Origin: Roseateles noduli
GTDB taxonomy: Bacteria > Pseudomonadota > Gammaproteobacteria > Burkholderiales > Burkholderiaceae_C
Assembly (NCBI GenBank): GCA_002205125.1
Contig: NIOE01000003.1
Span: forward strand, 248,001-312,000
Direction of reading: 5' to 3'
Length of the DNA stretch: 64,000 nt
The translations under genes were made by a program, and so were the position numbers. This document shows, one piece after another, positions 29,575 through 38,967 of the stretch. The first letter of the stretch is position 1, and each line of letters opens with the position of its first letter. The notes under the pieces were generated by a model, which made no database searches, was not told the origin of the DNA, and worked only from the letters and a program-made list of their open reading frames with translations.

Positions 29575-30572
29575 GCGGGCCTCCCGGCGGCCTTGGCTTG
29601 CGCGAGGACCGCGGCGAGCGTGCGCTCCACCAGCGGCAACTTGAAGGCGTTCTCGGCGGTCGGCGTCGCGCCCGCGAGCAGCGTGTGCGCGGCCGCGGCG
29701 GCGCCGCGGCGCAGGTCGCGCTCGGCGGCTTCGGAACGCCACGGTTTCGGTGCGATGCCGCCGACCGCGAAACGTCCGCCGCCGTCGCGCTGGACGATCG
29801 CGCCCACCGAGACCAGCGCGAACGCGTACGACGCCCGGTCGCGGACCTTGTGATAGAGGTGCGTGCCGACGACCGGCTTGGGCAGGGTCACCGCGGTGAT
29901 CAGCTCGCCGGCCTCGAGCGTGGTCTCGAGGTGCGGCGTGTTGCCGGGCAGCCGGTGGAGGTCCGCGATCGGGATGCGCCGCGTCTGGCCGTCGGGGCGC
30001 AGGGTCTCGACGGTCGCGTCCAGCACCCGCATCGCCACGGCCATGTCGCTGGGGTGCGAGGCGATGCAGGCTTCGCTGACCCCGATCACCGCGAGCGGCC
30101 GGCTCATGCCGCCTATCGCCGAGCAGCCGCTGCCCGGCTGGCGCTTGTTGCAGGGCTGGTCGGTGTCGTAGAAGTAGGGGCAGCGGGTGCGCTGCAGCAG
30201 GTTGCCGGCGGTGGTCGCGCGATTGCGCAGCTGGCCCGAGGCGCCGGCGAGCAGGGCCCGCGACAGCACGCCATAGTCGCGCCGCACGCGGGCGTCCGCG
30301 GCGAGGTCGGTGTTGCGCACCAGCGCGCCGATGCGCAGGCCGCCGTCGCCGGTCGGCTCGATGCGGTCCAGGCCGAGGCCGCCGGGCCCTCCGGACACGT
30401 TGGCGCCGGCCAGGCTGTTCAGATCGATCAGGTGCGCGGGCGTCTCGACCTGCAGCTTCATCAGGTCCAGCAGGTTGGTCCCGCCGGCGATGAAGCGCGC
30501 GCCGGGTTGCTTCGCGGCGGCGGCCACGGCGGCGGCGGGCGAGGCCGCGCGTTCGAAGGTGAAGGGCTTCAT
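29571..30572 (-). CDS. paoB: Aldehyde oxidoreductase FAD-binding subunit (PaoB-like)
   Basis: 333 aa; both ends overlap neighbours as ATGA. FAD-binding of the CO-dehydrogenase medium-subunit type: [19 protein letters not shown] and [13 protein letters not shown] near the N-terminus, and [24 protein letters not shown] in the centre. The cysteine cluster [20 protein letters not shown] places three cysteines as in E. coli PaoB, which carries an additional [4Fe-4S] cluster in this loop. The C-terminal CODH_C domain covers ~220-320 ([23 protein letters not shown]). It passes electrons from the Mo subunit towards the iron-sulphur subunit. Confidence 0.92.
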   Translation of the reverse strand: MKPFTFERAASPAAAVAAAAKQPGARFIAGGTNLLDLMKLQVETPAHLIDLNSLAGANVSGGPGGLGLDRIEPTGDGGLRIGALVRNTDLAADARVRRDYGVLSRALLAGASGQLRNRATTAGNLLQRTRCPYFYDTDQPCNKRQPGSGCSAIGGMSRPLAVIGVSEACIASHPSDMAVAMRVLDATVETLRPDGQTRRIPIADLHRLPGNTPHLETTLEAGELITAVTLPKPVVGTHLYHKVRDRASYAFALVSVGAIVQRDGGGRFAVGGIAPKPWRSEAAERDLRRGAAAAAHTLLAGATPTAENAFKLPLVERTLAAVLAQAKAAGRPA

Positions 30573-31342
30573 GCGGACCTCCGGTCGCCGGCGCCCGGCA
30601 CGGGGACGCCTGCCACCTCGGCCATGGCGTCGATGATGTTGGAGTAGGCCCCGCATCGACAGAGGTTGCCGCTCATGCGTTCGCGCAACTCGTCGATGGA
30701 CAGCAGCGGGCGGACGTTGAGGTCGGGCGTGACGTGGCTGGGCACGCCGCCCTTGATCTCGTCGAGCACGGCGACGGCCGAGCAGATCTGCCCCGGGGTG
30801 CAGTAGCCGCACTGGTAGCCGTCATGGCGCACGAAGGCGCTCTGCATCGCGTGCATCTTCTCGGGGGTGCCGAGGCCTTCGATGGTCACGACCTTCGCGC
30901 CCTCGTGCATCACCGCCAGCGTCAGGCAGGCGTTGACGCGCCGGCCGTCGAGGTGGATGGTGCAGGCGCCGCACTGGCCGTGGTCGCAGCCCTTCTTGGT
31001 GCCGGTGAGCTGCAGGTGCTCGCGCAGCAGGTCCAGCAGCGAGGTGCGGTTGTCGACGACCAGGGTATGCGGCTGGCCGTTGACGCTGAGCGTCACGCGG
31101 GAAGTGGCCACGAGGTTCTCCTGAGGCTTGGGGCCGGCGACGGCGCTGGGCGAGGGCGCCTGCGCGGCGGCGTCCAGCGGCGTGCCGGCGGCCACCGCGG
31201 CGGATGCGCCCGCGCCGGCGATCAGCAGGCCGCGGCGCGAGATCGCGCAGGACTCAGTGCCGCAGGCGGGGCTGTCGGGTGGGGACGGGGGAAACAAGGA
31301 CGGCGCGAGGTCCGCGTCCGATCGATCCGTGTCGAGATCCAT
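30569..31342 (-). CDS. paoA: Aldehyde oxidoreductase iron-sulphur subunit, Tat-exported (PaoA-like)
   Basis: 257 aa from the ATG at 31342, with AGGAG 8 bases before it; an upstream in-frame start at 31402 is less likely. A twin-arginine signal is visible ([20 protein letters not shown]), so the whole complex is expected to be exported folded to the periplasm. Two [2Fe-2S] domains follow. The plant-ferredoxin type carries [21 protein letters not shown]. The all-helical type carries CGYCTPGQ and [14 protein letters not shown]. First gene of the three-gene operon. Cofactor-insertion chaperone PaoD is not in the window. Confidence 0.92.
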   Translation of the reverse strand: MDLDTDRSDADLAPSLFPPSPPDSPACGTESCAISRRGLLIAGAGASAAVAAGTPLDAAAQAPSPSAVAGPKPQENLVATSRVTLSVNGQPHTLVVDNRTSLLDLLREHLQLTGTKKGCDHGQCGACTIHLDGRRVNACLTLAVMHEGAKVVTIEGLGTPEKMHAMQSAFVRHDGYQCGYCTPGQICSAVAVLDEIKGGVPSHVTPDLNVRPLLSIDELRERMSGNLCRCGAYSNIIDAMAEVAGVPVPGAGDRRSA

Positions 31343-31486
31343 GCTGGGGACTCCTGGCTGGCCGGGATCGGCAAGCTGTCGAGTCGGCAATCGTCGTGCC
31401 ACGCCACGCGGGTCGCCCTCTCCCGCTTCTTGGATGGGCAGGGTTGAGTGCGGAGTGAGAGCCGCCGGTGGTGGCAGGGCGGAAGT

Positions 31487-32380
31487 TCAGGCCGCGATCG
31501 GCGCGAGATGACACCCCGCCGAGTCCCCGTCCGTGGACAGGGCGTTCCCGACATCGACAGGCAACTGCAGCCCTGGCCCGCCGCAGGCCGTCGCGCGCAC
31601 CAGCGGCGCGAACGGCGCCTGCACCTGCCCGAACAGGGTCGCGAACGGCACGTCCGCCGCGTCGCGCCCCGTGCCGATGCGCACGAACCCCATCGGGATG
31701 CCGGTGCCCGACGCATCGAAGGTGTACCAGCGCCGGCCGAGGTAGACCTCGACATAGGCGTGGAAGTCGGGGGCCTTGGTCGGATCGGCGCCGTAGTCGG
31801 TGCCGGTCACATAGCGCGCCGGCAGCGACAACGCCCGGCACAGCGCGATCATCACGTGCGCCTGGTCGCGGCAGACGCCGACGCGATCGGTCAGCGTGTC
31901 CAGCGCGGAGGTCTGCGTGGTCGAGCCATAGGGCGAGTAGGCGATGTGCCGCTGCACCCAACGCGCGACCGCGGCGGCGCGGGCGTATCCCGGCGGCAGG
32001 TGGCCGAACTCGGCGTCGGCCCAGGAGACGAGCCGGTCGGATTCGCAGTAGCGGCTGGGCGCGAGGTAGCACAGGTACTCGCTGGGCAGCTCGTCGACAG
32101 GTGTTTCCTCGATCGCCGCCGGATCGCCGATGCGGTGGTCGATCGTGACGCTCGCGCTGTAGGTCAGGTGGAAATTCCCTTGCGGCGCGCGCACGCGCAG
32201 CAGCCGGTTGCGGCTGCCGGCCAGCGTGTCCGAGCGCCACGGCACCTCCGGCGTCACGACGACCTGCTCCTGCAGCACGCGCTGCGCCGCGGTGTGTGCA
32301 GGCTGGATGTTGAACACGAAGTCGCCGAAGGGCGAGTCGATGCGGTAGTCCAGTTCGAAGTGGAGATCGAGGCGAATCAT
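31487..32380 (-). CDS. Transglutaminase-like cysteine-protease-fold protein
   Basis: 297 aa from the ATG MIRLDLHFELDY. The N-terminal ~130 residues match the bacterial transglutaminase-like N-terminal beta domain (ELDYRIDSPFGDFVFNIQPAHT). The core has the catalytic triad: Cys in DRVGVCRDQAHVMIAL, His in DFHAYVEVYLGRRW and Asp in TFDASGTG. No signal peptide, so cytoplasmic. In many proteobacteria such genes accompany alpha-E and ATP-grasp genes; here the partner is instead the zinc metallopeptidase whose stop overlaps this start (ATGA). Substrate unknown. Confidence 0.9.
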   Translation of the reverse strand: MIRLDLHFELDYRIDSPFGDFVFNIQPAHTAAQRVLQEQVVVTPEVPWRSDTLAGSRNRLLRVRAPQGNFHLTYSASVTIDHRIGDPAAIEETPVDELPSEYLCYLAPSRYCESDRLVSWADAEFGHLPPGYARAAAVARWVQRHIAYSPYGSTTQTSALDTLTDRVGVCRDQAHVMIALCRALSLPARYVTGTDYGADPTKAPDFHAYVEVYLGRRWYTFDASGTGIPMGFVRIGTGRDAADVPFATLFGQVQAPFAPLVRATACGGPGLQLPVDVGNALSTDGDSAGCHLAPIAA

Positions 32381-33459
32381 GGGGTCCTGCCGTTCTCGAC
32401 GACGCAATGAATGAAGTGCAGCTTGGGAACGACCCGGCGCTGCAGCACGAAGGGATAGAAGTCGGGCTGGCCCATGGCGCGGGACATCTCGTTCATCACG
32501 CTGGTGATGGCGAGCCAGTCGCGCAGCAGGCGCAGGAAATCGGGGCCGGTGGCATGACCGGGCGACCAGAGGTCGTCGAGCCCGTAGGGCAGGGGCCGCG
32601 CCTCGTCGACGGTGCTGAGCAGATTGAAGCTGCCGGCGGTGTCGATGGTGTCGCGCAGGTGCAGGTAGTGCGCCCAGGTTTCGGCCCAGTCCTCCCAGGG
32701 ATGGGCGCTGGCGTACGAGGTGATGAAGCGCTGCGACCAGTCCGGCGGCGGACCGGCGGCGTGGTGGCGACGGAGCGCGCCGGCGTAATCGAGCCGCTCG
32801 TCGCCGAACAGCGCGCGGAAAGGCTCGTGCCAGGTCGTGCCGGCGACCAGCCGGTCCCAGTAGTAATGACCGATCTCATGGCGGAAATGCCCGAGCAGCG
32901 TCCGGTAGGACTCGCCCATGCGCTGGCGGGCGGCCTCGCGCTTGGCGTCGTCGGCTTCCTCGATGTTGATGGTGATCACGCCCCAGGCGTGTCCCGTCAT
33001 CACGCGCGGCTGGCCGGGCAGCGTGCGCAGGAAGTCGAAGGCAAGGCCGCGGTCGCCGGCGTCCGATTTCGGCGCGACCGGCAGCTGCAGCCCGAGGAGC
33101 TGCGAGACCAGACGCCGCTTGGCGCGCTCGAGCCGGCCCCAGAGTTCCGCGTTGATGGGGTCCGATAGATCGGGAATGGTGCGGTTGAGCGCACAGGCGA
33201 CGCACAGCGGACCGCGGCGGCGGTCGTCGACTGGCAGCAACCAGTTGCAGCCGGCGGCGGTGTGGAAGTTCGCGCACCGGGTGAAGAGTCCGTCCACGCC
33301 GGCGATGCGCCAGGTCGCGGGGGCGGGTCCGGGCAGCAGCGCGTGCAGCGTCAGGTCGTCCGGCAGGAAGCCGAGCGGCGCCGCGCAGGCCAGGCAGGCG
33401 CTGTTGCGGAAGTAGAGACGGTGGCCGCAGGTGCAGCGATAGACGCGAGGGGAAGTCAT
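32377..33459 (-). CDS. Putative zinc-binding metallopeptidase with zinc-ribbon head
   Basis: 360 aa from the ATG MTSPRVYRCTCGHRLYF, with GGGAG 8 bases before it. Residues 1-90 hold several cysteine pairs (CTCGHRLYFRNSACLACAAP, then CANFHTAAGCNW and CVAC), forming one or two zinc ribbons. The catalytic zinc motif HEIGHYYWD lies near residue 200, with further conserved residues in ASAHPWEDWAETWAHYLHL. This matches the putative zinc-binding metallopeptidase family PF15887. Soluble, no signal peptide. Its stop overlaps the transglutaminase start, so the two are co-translated and may act on the same substrate. Confidence 0.85.
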   Translation of the reverse strand: MTSPRVYRCTCGHRLYFRNSACLACAAPLGFLPDDLTLHALLPGPAPATWRIAGVDGLFTRCANFHTAAGCNWLLPVDDRRRGPLCVACALNRTIPDLSDPINAELWGRLERAKRRLVSQLLGLQLPVAPKSDAGDRGLAFDFLRTLPGQPRVMTGHAWGVITINIEEADDAKREAARQRMGESYRTLLGHFRHEIGHYYWDRLVAGTTWHEPFRALFGDERLDYAGALRRHHAAGPPPDWSQRFITSYASAHPWEDWAETWAHYLHLRDTIDTAGSFNLLSTVDEARPLPYGLDDLWSPGHATGPDFLRLLRDWLAITSVMNEMSRAMGQPDFYPFVLQRRVVPKLHFIHCVVENGRTP

Positions 33460-33502
33460 GGTCAAGGCTCCCTTGGCAAGCATGGGGCCTGACCGGGGCC
33501 TG

Positions 33503-35821
33503 CTAGTGCGGGGGTTGTGCCCACCACGCCGGCAGCAGCCGCTGCACCTCCGCGCGGGCGAAGCGGTCGTCGATCAGATGGACGACGCCGCGATCCTCGG
33601 TCGTGCGGATGACCCGACCCGCCGCCTGCACGACTTTCTGCAAACCCGGGTAGAGGTAGGTGTAGTCGTAGCCCGCGCCGAAGAGCTTCTCCATGCGCGC
33701 GCGGATCTGCTCGTTGACGGCGTTGACCTGCGGCAGCCCGAGCGTCGACAGGAAGGCGCCGATGAGGCGCCTGCCCGGCAGGTCGACGCCCTCCGCGAAC
33801 GCGCCGCCCAGCACGGCGAAGCCGACGCCGCGACCCTCCACGGTGAATCGATCCAGGAACTGCCGCTGCTCGCCTTCGCTCATGCGGCGCGACTGGCGCC
33901 ACTGCGGCACGTCGGGATGGCGCTCGCCGAGCAGCGCCGCCACCTGCTCGAGGTAGTCGTAGCTGCTGAGGAAGGCCAGGTAGTTGCCCGGCGCGCGTCC
34001 GTACTGCGCGGCGATCAGGTCGGCGATCGGCTGCAGCGACGCGCGCCGGTGCTGGTAGCGCGTCGAGATGTGCGAGGCCACATGCACCTGCAGCTGGCCG
34101 GCGTCGAAGGGCGAGGGCACCTCGACGCTCGCGTGGTTCTCCGGCAGTCCTAGCAAGTCCGCATGGAAAGCCTGCGGCTGCAGCGTCGCGGAGAACAGCG
34201 TGCTCGTCTGCGCCGCTGCGAGCCGAGGACGCAGGAAGGGCGCGGGCACGATGTTGCGGATGCAGATGACCGACGGGCCCGGCTTCGCGAGGAAACCCTC
34301 CGGCTTCTGCACATCCACCAGCGAGTGCGGCCCGAAGGACTCCACCGCGCGCGCCACGTGCATCGCCTCGAAATGGAAATCCAGCAGCGCGTCGTCCGCA
34401 TCGTCAGGATGCGCGGCGAGGTGTTCGGCGATCACGCCGATGCCGTGCTGGAGCGCGCTCAGCAGCGATTCGGGGAACGCCTCGTACGCCGCGTAGGGCT
34501 CGGCCTGCGCCTTGTCGATCGCCCGCCAGCTCCGGCGCACCTTGTCCAGGGCCTTGCGCACGAGCGGCGAGCTGGACGCGCCCGACGAGTGCCGCGCCTG
34601 GAAGAGCCGTTCCGGCGACAGCGTCGCGCTGAACATCTTGCGGCCGCGCTCGACGAGGTTGTGCGCCTCGTCGACCAGCAGGCCGATGCGCCACTGGTTG
34701 ACCTGCGTCAGGCCGTGCAGCAGCGCGCCATGGTCGAAGTAGTAGTTGTAGTCGCCGACCACCACGTCGGCCCAGCGGGCCAGTTCCTGGCTCAGGTAAT
34801 ACGGGCAGACCGCATGGGCCAGCGCGGCCTCGCGCACGACGTCGCGGGTCAACGCGACGCCTTTGCCGTGGCCCTCGCCGTTGCCGGCCCCCGTGTCCAG
34901 GTCTTGCCCGATGCGCAGCGCCGCCGACCGCGCGGCGGGCAGGCGGTCGTAGAAGCCCCTGGCCAGCGGACAGGACTCGCCGTTGCAGGCCTTGTCCGGA
35001 TGCTCGCAGGCCTTGTCGCGGGCGACGAGTTCCAGCACGCGCAGCGGCGCCGCCGGCGCCAGCCGGCCGATCGCATCCAGCGCGGTCTGCCGCCCCGAGG
35101 TCTTCGCCGCGAGGAAGAAGACCTTGTCCAGCCGCTGTCCGGGCGCGGCCTTGAGCAACGGGAAGATCGTCCCCATCGTCTTGCCGATGCCGGTCGGTGC
35201 CTGGGCGAGCAGGCAGCGGCCCGAGGACGCCGCGCGGTACACCGCCTCGGCGAGCGGCCGCTGTCCGACGCGGAAGTCGCCGAACGGAAAGCTGAGCGCC
35301 CGCAACGCCGCATCGCGCCGTTCCCGGTGATCGAGTTCCAGCGCGGCCCAGGCGAGGAACCGCTCGCACAGCGATTCGAAATGCGTTCGCAGTTCCGCCG
35401 CCGTGCAGTGCTCGGTCAGCACCGTTTCCTCCTGGCTGCCGAGCTCCAGGTAGACCAGCGCGACCTCGATGTCGGGCAGACCCTCGGCCTGGCACTGCAG
35501 CCACGCGTAGACCTTGGCCTGCGCCCAATGCAGCCGTCGATGCGTGGGTCGCTGCCGATCGAGGCTGCCGCGGAAGGTCTTGATCTCCTCGAGGCGTCCG
35601 CGCTTCGGATCGAAGCCGTCCGCGCGACCGCGCACGCGCAGTTCGCCGAACTCGCCGCTGAGCGTCACTTCCCGCCGGTAGTCCGGACCGCGGCGCTCAT
35701 GGACGAGCGCGTGGCCGGCGATGCCTTCCTGCGCCGTCGGCGCGGGCGTGAAGCGCAGATCCAGGTCGCCCTGCTTGGCGGTGAACTCGCAGAGTTCGCG
35801 GACGGCGACGGTATAGGGCAC
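33503..35821 (-). CDS. DinG/Rad3-type ATP-dependent helicase with N-terminal PD-(D/E)XK nuclease domain
   Basis: 772 aa from a GTG at 35821. N-terminal ~170 residues: Cas4/RecB-like nuclease core with D68 (RGRADGFD), E79-I-K81 (EEIKT) and the QxxxY motif at Q101 (QAKVYAWL). Helicase domain 1 has Walker A APTGIGKT (208-215), the iron-sulphur cysteines C272, C279, C284 and probably C339, and the DEAH box at 384-387 (LLVDEAHNLVE). Helicase domain 2 ends with GAFAEGVDLPGRRLIG and QAAGRVIRTTEDRG (motif VI). XPD/DinG helicases are 5'-3' and need the cluster. A LexA box sits 22 bases upstream, supporting an SOS role in DNA repair. Confidence 0.9.
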   Translation of the reverse strand: MPYTVAVRELCEFTAKQGDLDLRFTPAPTAQEGIAGHALVHERRGPDYRREVTLSGEFGELRVRGRADGFDPKRGRLEEIKTFRGSLDRQRPTHRRLHWAQAKVYAWLQCQAEGLPDIEVALVYLELGSQEETVLTEHCTAAELRTHFESLCERFLAWAALELDHRERRDAALRALSFPFGDFRVGQRPLAEAVYRAASSGRCLLAQAPTGIGKTMGTIFPLLKAAPGQRLDKVFFLAAKTSGRQTALDAIGRLAPAAPLRVLELVARDKACEHPDKACNGESCPLARGFYDRLPAARSAALRIGQDLDTGAGNGEGHGKGVALTRDVVREAALAHAVCPYYLSQELARWADVVVGDYNYYFDHGALLHGLTQVNQWRIGLLVDEAHNLVERGRKMFSATLSPERLFQARHSSGASSSPLVRKALDKVRRSWRAIDKAQAEPYAAYEAFPESLLSALQHGIGVIAEHLAAHPDDADDALLDFHFEAMHVARAVESFGPHSLVDVQKPEGFLAKPGPSVICIRNIVPAPFLRPRLAAAQTSTLFSATLQPQAFHADLLGLPENHASVEVPSPFDAGQLQVHVASHISTRYQHRRASLQPIADLIAAQYGRAPGNYLAFLSSYDYLEQVAALLGERHPDVPQWRQSRRMSEGEQRQFLDRFTVEGRGVGFAVLGGAFAEGVDLPGRRLIGAFLSTLGLPQVNAVNEQIRARMEKLFGAGYDYTYLYPGLQKVVQAAGRVIRTTEDRGVVHLIDDRFARAEVQRLLPAWWAQPPH

Positions 35822-35842
35822 GACAAGGGTCAGGTGTGATGA

Positions 35843-35858
35843 CTGATGTTATATACAG
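35843..35858 (-). promoter_or_regulatory. LexA (SOS) box upstream of the helicase gene
   Basis: Read on the minus strand the site is CTGTATATAACATCAG: CTG-N10-CAG with an A/T-rich spacer, matching the proteobacterial LexA consensus CTGT(AT)4ACAG in its outer positions and in most of the core. It lies 22 bases before the helicase start and 5 bases after the stop of the kinase gene, placing it where it would cover a promoter. Confidence 0.75.
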
Positions 35859-35862
35859 TATC

Positions 35863-37140
35863 TCAGACTCCTGCCGCCTTGTTGGCCGCGGCAACCAGTG
35901 CGTCGGTCGTGGCGAGGAACTGTTCCCGCTCCGGCTCGTCGGCAAGATGGCGCGCCAGGGAACGGGACAGGGTCCCGATGTCGCCGTCGGCGTTGCGCGC
36001 CAGATCGCGCGACACGAGGTGCCTGGCCAGCGGCCCGATGTGGGACGCGAGCGCGCGTTCGATCTGGGCGATCAAGCTGGCATCGAATCCGCCCGCCGTC
36101 CGCGTTCCAGCGCGACTGCCCGCGACGCCGCCCGTGCCCGTGCCCGTGCCTGTTCCCGATCGCGATCCCGATCGCGATCCCGATCCCGATCCGTCCCGGG
36201 CCGGCAGCGTCGGCGCAAACGCGCCATCGTCAGGGACCTCGCGCGCGACGGACGCCAGCGCCGCGCGCAAGGCCGCCGCATCGGGAAAACGATCCTCCGG
36301 GTCGCGAGCCATCGCGCGGCGCACGACGGCATCAAGCGATTCCGGCAACTCGCCCGGCCGCAAGGACGTCGGCGTCGGCGGCAGCTGATGCAGCGTCTGG
36401 TACATCACCGCTTCGGGCACGCCGCTGAAGGGCATGCGTCCGGTCGTCAGCCGGTACAGCAGCACGCCGCACGCGAAGACATCCGCGCGATGGTCGATCG
36501 CACCGCCGAGGATCTGCTCCGGCGCCATGTAGCCCGGCGTGCCGATCTGCGACGCGGCCTGGGTGAGGTGGTGGTCGGCGATCCGCGCGATGCCGAAGTC
36601 CGTCAGCTTCACGCGGCCGTCGCGCGTGATGAGCAGGTTGCCGGGCTTGATGTCGCGGTGCCAGACGCCCTGGGCATGCGCGCTGGCGAGCGCGTCCAGC
36701 AACTGGTCCAGGACGCCCAGCGACCAGGCCAGCGGCGGCGTCGGCATCTCGCGCTTGAGGATCTGGTCCAGCCCGCGGCCGTCGACCAGCTCCATGACGA
36801 GGAAGGCATACCCCTTCATGCCGTCCGCGCTCGTCACTTCGCCGAAGTCGTGGATGGTGACCACGCCCGGGTGGGCAATGCGGCCGACCGCGCGCGCCTC
36901 GTTGCGGAAGCGCGCGGAGGTGGAGTCTTCGCGGGCCGCCTCCTCGGCGTCCTCCGCGTCTTCCCTCTGGCGACGGATGAGCTTGATGGCCACCTCGCGG
37001 TGGATGTGCGGATCGAAGGCGCGGTACACGACGCCCATCGCGCCTTCGCCGAGCTTGCCCCGCACGAGGTACTTGCCGATGTGCGGCGCGGGGCGCGCGA
37101 TCCTGCCGTCGGTGCCGGTGCCGGAGCCGGAGCCGGTCAT
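35863..37140 (-). CDS. Hanks-type Ser/Thr protein kinase (soluble)
   Basis: 425 aa. Kinase domain ~22-290: P-loop LGEGAMGVVYRAFD, K53 in EVAIKLI, catalytic HRDIKPGNLL (D163), DFG at 181-183 and APEQ in the activation segment, all intact. A Gly/Ser/Arg/Thr low-complexity linker (GSGSGSRSGSRSGTGTGTGTGG) encoded by hexamer repeats joins a C-terminal ~85-residue helical domain (QIERALASHIGPLARHLVSRDLARNADG) found in some bacterial kinases. No transmembrane segment. The start overlaps the stop of the haem-sensor gene (ATGA), which has a membrane HAMP module but no output domain of its own; the pair may form a split receptor kinase. Confidence 0.9.
   Translation of the reverse strand: MTGSGSGTGTDGRIARPAPHIGKYLVRGKLGEGAMGVVYRAFDPHIHREVAIKLIRRQREDAEDAEEAAREDSTSARFRNEARAVGRIAHPGVVTIHDFGEVTSADGMKGYAFLVMELVDGRGLDQILKREMPTPPLAWSLGVLDQLLDALASAHAQGVWHRDIKPGNLLITRDGRVKLTDFGIARIADHHLTQAASQIGTPGYMAPEQILGGAIDHRADVFACGVLLYRLTTGRMPFSGVPEAVMYQTLHQLPPTPTSLRPGELPESLDAVVRRAMARDPEDRFPDAAALRAALASVAREVPDDGAFAPTLPARDGSGSGSRSGSRSGTGTGTGTGGVAGSRAGTRTAGGFDASLIAQIERALASHIGPLARHLVSRDLARNADGDIGTLSRSLARHLADEPEREQFLATTDALVAAANKAAGV
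36123..36197. repeat. Low-complexity GC hexamer repeats in the kinase linker
   Basis: Repeats of the GATCCC/GATCGC and CCCGTG type encode the Gly/Ser/Arg/Thr linker of the Ser/Thr kinase. Unit number may vary between strains, changing linker length without loss of frame. Confidence 0.6.
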
Positions 37141-38105
37141 GTCCCGCTCTCCAGCATCGCCATGGCCTGGTCCAGGCTGCGGCGCATGCGTCCGAACGAC
37201 GCGGCCAGCACGCCGATCTCGTCGCCCGGGCGGACCTCGAAGGCCGGGGCGTCCTCGCCCAGCGAGACCCGGTCGGCAATGCGCGCCAGACCTGTCACCG
37301 GACGGATCACCAGCGACCACAGCATCAGGTTGAGCGCGGCGCCCATGACCAGGAAGGTCGCCGTCAACGCGCCCATCACCAGCCAGAAGGTCTGCGAGGC
37401 CTGCTTCAGCGGCAGCGTCATGGGCACGGTCACGACCTCGGCGCCCAGCGTCTCGTCCAGGCGCCAGCCGAAGCCGTTGGACGGGCCGTAGCGCGCGACC
37501 AGCGTGGCAGGCGCCGTCTGCGGCGACGCATGGCAGCCCAGGCAGGCCGCGTTGGTGATCCGGATGGGGCGCGCGATGTAGAGCGCTTCGCCGCCGGGCG
37601 TCTCGCGACGGCCGACGAACTCCGTCAGCGCGGGCCGGCGCGCGAACTGCGAGATCACGTCCTCCTCCCAGCTCACCGCCCGGTTGCGCGGGTTGGTGGG
37701 ATTGAGCATGGCCGCCTTGTAGCCGTAGTCCTCGTAGGCCTTGGAGAGCGTGGCCAGCACCTCGTGGGCCGAGAAGGCCGGCACCGCCTCGGGCACGAAG
37801 CGCTCGCGCAGGCGGTCTTCCAGCAGCGGGCGGATGTGGTCGGCCGTGTAGGTGCTGACGGCTCTGGCGCTGCGCATCAGCAGCCGGGCGCGGTCCGTCA
37901 CCTGTTCCTCGGCGCTGGCCTGCAGCCAGTGGCGCGCCAGCACTGCGGTGCCGGCCAGGCCGACGAGGAACACCGCCAGGAAGATCGCGTTGAACTTCAC
38001 CAGCAGGCTCATCGATCGCAGGCGGTGGCGGAACCGGGCGGCGGGCGTCGCGCCCGGGACGGGACGGGTGCCGGACCGTCCGGCGGCAGTGGGAATGCGG
38101 CTCAT
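37137..38105 (-). CDS. Membrane haem-sensor protein, DUF3365 + HAMP, without output domain
   Basis: 322 aa (a start at 38012, MSLLVKFNAIF, is an alternative). TM1 ~36-58, a periplasmic DUF3365/Tll0287-like domain with a c-type haem motif CLGCH at 188-192, TM2 ~240-265 and a HAMP domain (~265-320: IRPVTGLARIADRVSLGED, FEVRPGDEIGVLAASFGRMRRSLDQA), then the protein ends. DUF3365 domains bind haem and are redox or gas sensors in several families. The absence of a kinase or cyclase output is unusual and suggests that the overlapping Ser/Thr kinase gene supplies it. It lies 76 bases downstream of the anti-sigma gene, probably in the same operon. Confidence 0.85.
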   Translation of the reverse strand: MSRIPTAAGRSGTRPVPGATPAARFRHRLRSMSLLVKFNAIFLAVFLVGLAGTAVLARHWLQASAEEQVTDRARLLMRSARAVSTYTADHIRPLLEDRLRERFVPEAVPAFSAHEVLATLSKAYEDYGYKAAMLNPTNPRNRAVSWEEDVISQFARRPALTEFVGRRETPGGEALYIARPIRITNAACLGCHASPQTAPATLVARYGPSNGFGWRLDETLGAEVVTVPMTLPLKQASQTFWLVMGALTATFLVMGAALNLMLWSLVIRPVTGLARIADRVSLGEDAPAFEVRPGDEIGVLAASFGRMRRSLDQAMAMLESGT

Positions 38106-38181
38106 GGATCCATCTACGGAGGCGGCCGTCGCCCGGATGCGGGCGACGGCGGAATTTCTTTCCCGGCGCAGGATCAGCCGA

Positions 38182-38967
38182 TCACCAGACCTTCACGCAA
38201 TCGCCTTCCCAGACGAAGGGGGTGAGGGGCGCGGTCGGCGTCGTGGCCGCGGGTTCGATGGTGACCGCGAGGCGGCGCACCGACTTGAACAGCCGCTCCG
38301 ACGTGTCGGCCAGCGTGGCCTGCGTCGTGCCCTTGGCGGGCAGCGCCGCGGCCAGCAGGAGGGGCGCGCCGTTGTCGGGCAGGGCCCATAGGCGGGCGAC
38401 CTGACCGGCGGGCAGCTCCAGCGGCTGCAGCAGGCGCACCGTCATCAGCGTGCCGTGGCGGCGGGAGCTGGCCACCAGCGTCGGCTGCCCCTTGGCGTCG
38501 TGCAGCAGGCCGACATAGCTGGCGGGCGTGGCCTGGTCGGCCTGGACGTTCTCCATCCAGGTCGGCGAGCTGCGCAGCACCGCCACGCAGCCAAACGCGC
38601 CCGCGAGGGCGCCGGCGACGGCCCAGCCGGACACGGCGGCCGCGCCGCGCGCACCGCCGGGCACCAGCCGATGCCACCAACGGGATCCTTCGTCACGCGA
38701 GGCACCCGCGCGACCGGGCGCGGTCTGTCCGACCTCATCCGGGAACAGCCGGCGCTGGATGCCGGGCCAGTTGCCCAGCGGCGGCGCGACCGGCGGCGTG
38801 GCCGCTTCCAGGGACGACAGACGTTGCTGCCAGATCTGCGCGGACAGCCGCACGGCGGCCGAGTCGCGCATCAGCGTCTCAAAGCGGCGGCGGGCGCCGC
38901 CCGTCAGCGTGCCCAGCGCATAGGCGCGGGCGAGGGCATCCAGCCGTTCGGGACGGAGGTAGTTCAT
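38182..38967 (-). CDS. RskA-family anti-sigma factor
   Basis: 261 aa. N-terminal ~75-residue zinc-less anti-sigma domain (LRPERLDALARAYALGTLTGGARRRFETLM), with a single membrane helix around residues 110-130 (GAAAVSGWAVAGALAGAFGCVAVL). The C-terminal RskA domain is periplasmic (PASYVGLLHDAKGQPTLVASSRRHGTLMTVRL, ARLWALPDNGAPLLLAAALPAKGTTQATLADTSERL, ending VAVTIEPAATTPTAPLTPFVWEGDCVKVW). It holds the adjacent ECF sigma factor inactive until an envelope signal triggers its release. The start overlaps the sigma factor's stop (ATGA). Confidence 0.9.
   Translation of the reverse strand: MNYLRPERLDALARAYALGTLTGGARRRFETLMRDSAAVRLSAQIWQQRLSSLEAATPPVAPPLGNWPGIQRRLFPDEVGQTAPGRAGASRDEGSRWWHRLVPGGARGAAAVSGWAVAGALAGAFGCVAVLRSSPTWMENVQADQATPASYVGLLHDAKGQPTLVASSRRHGTLMTVRLLQPLELPAGQVARLWALPDNGAPLLLAAALPAKGTTQATLADTSERLFKSVRRLAVTIEPAATTPTAPLTPFVWEGDCVKVW

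Noticed and set aside
27544-29853. 769-codon frame opposite paoC
   Set aside because: Shadow of a conserved enzyme gene; no recognisable domain.
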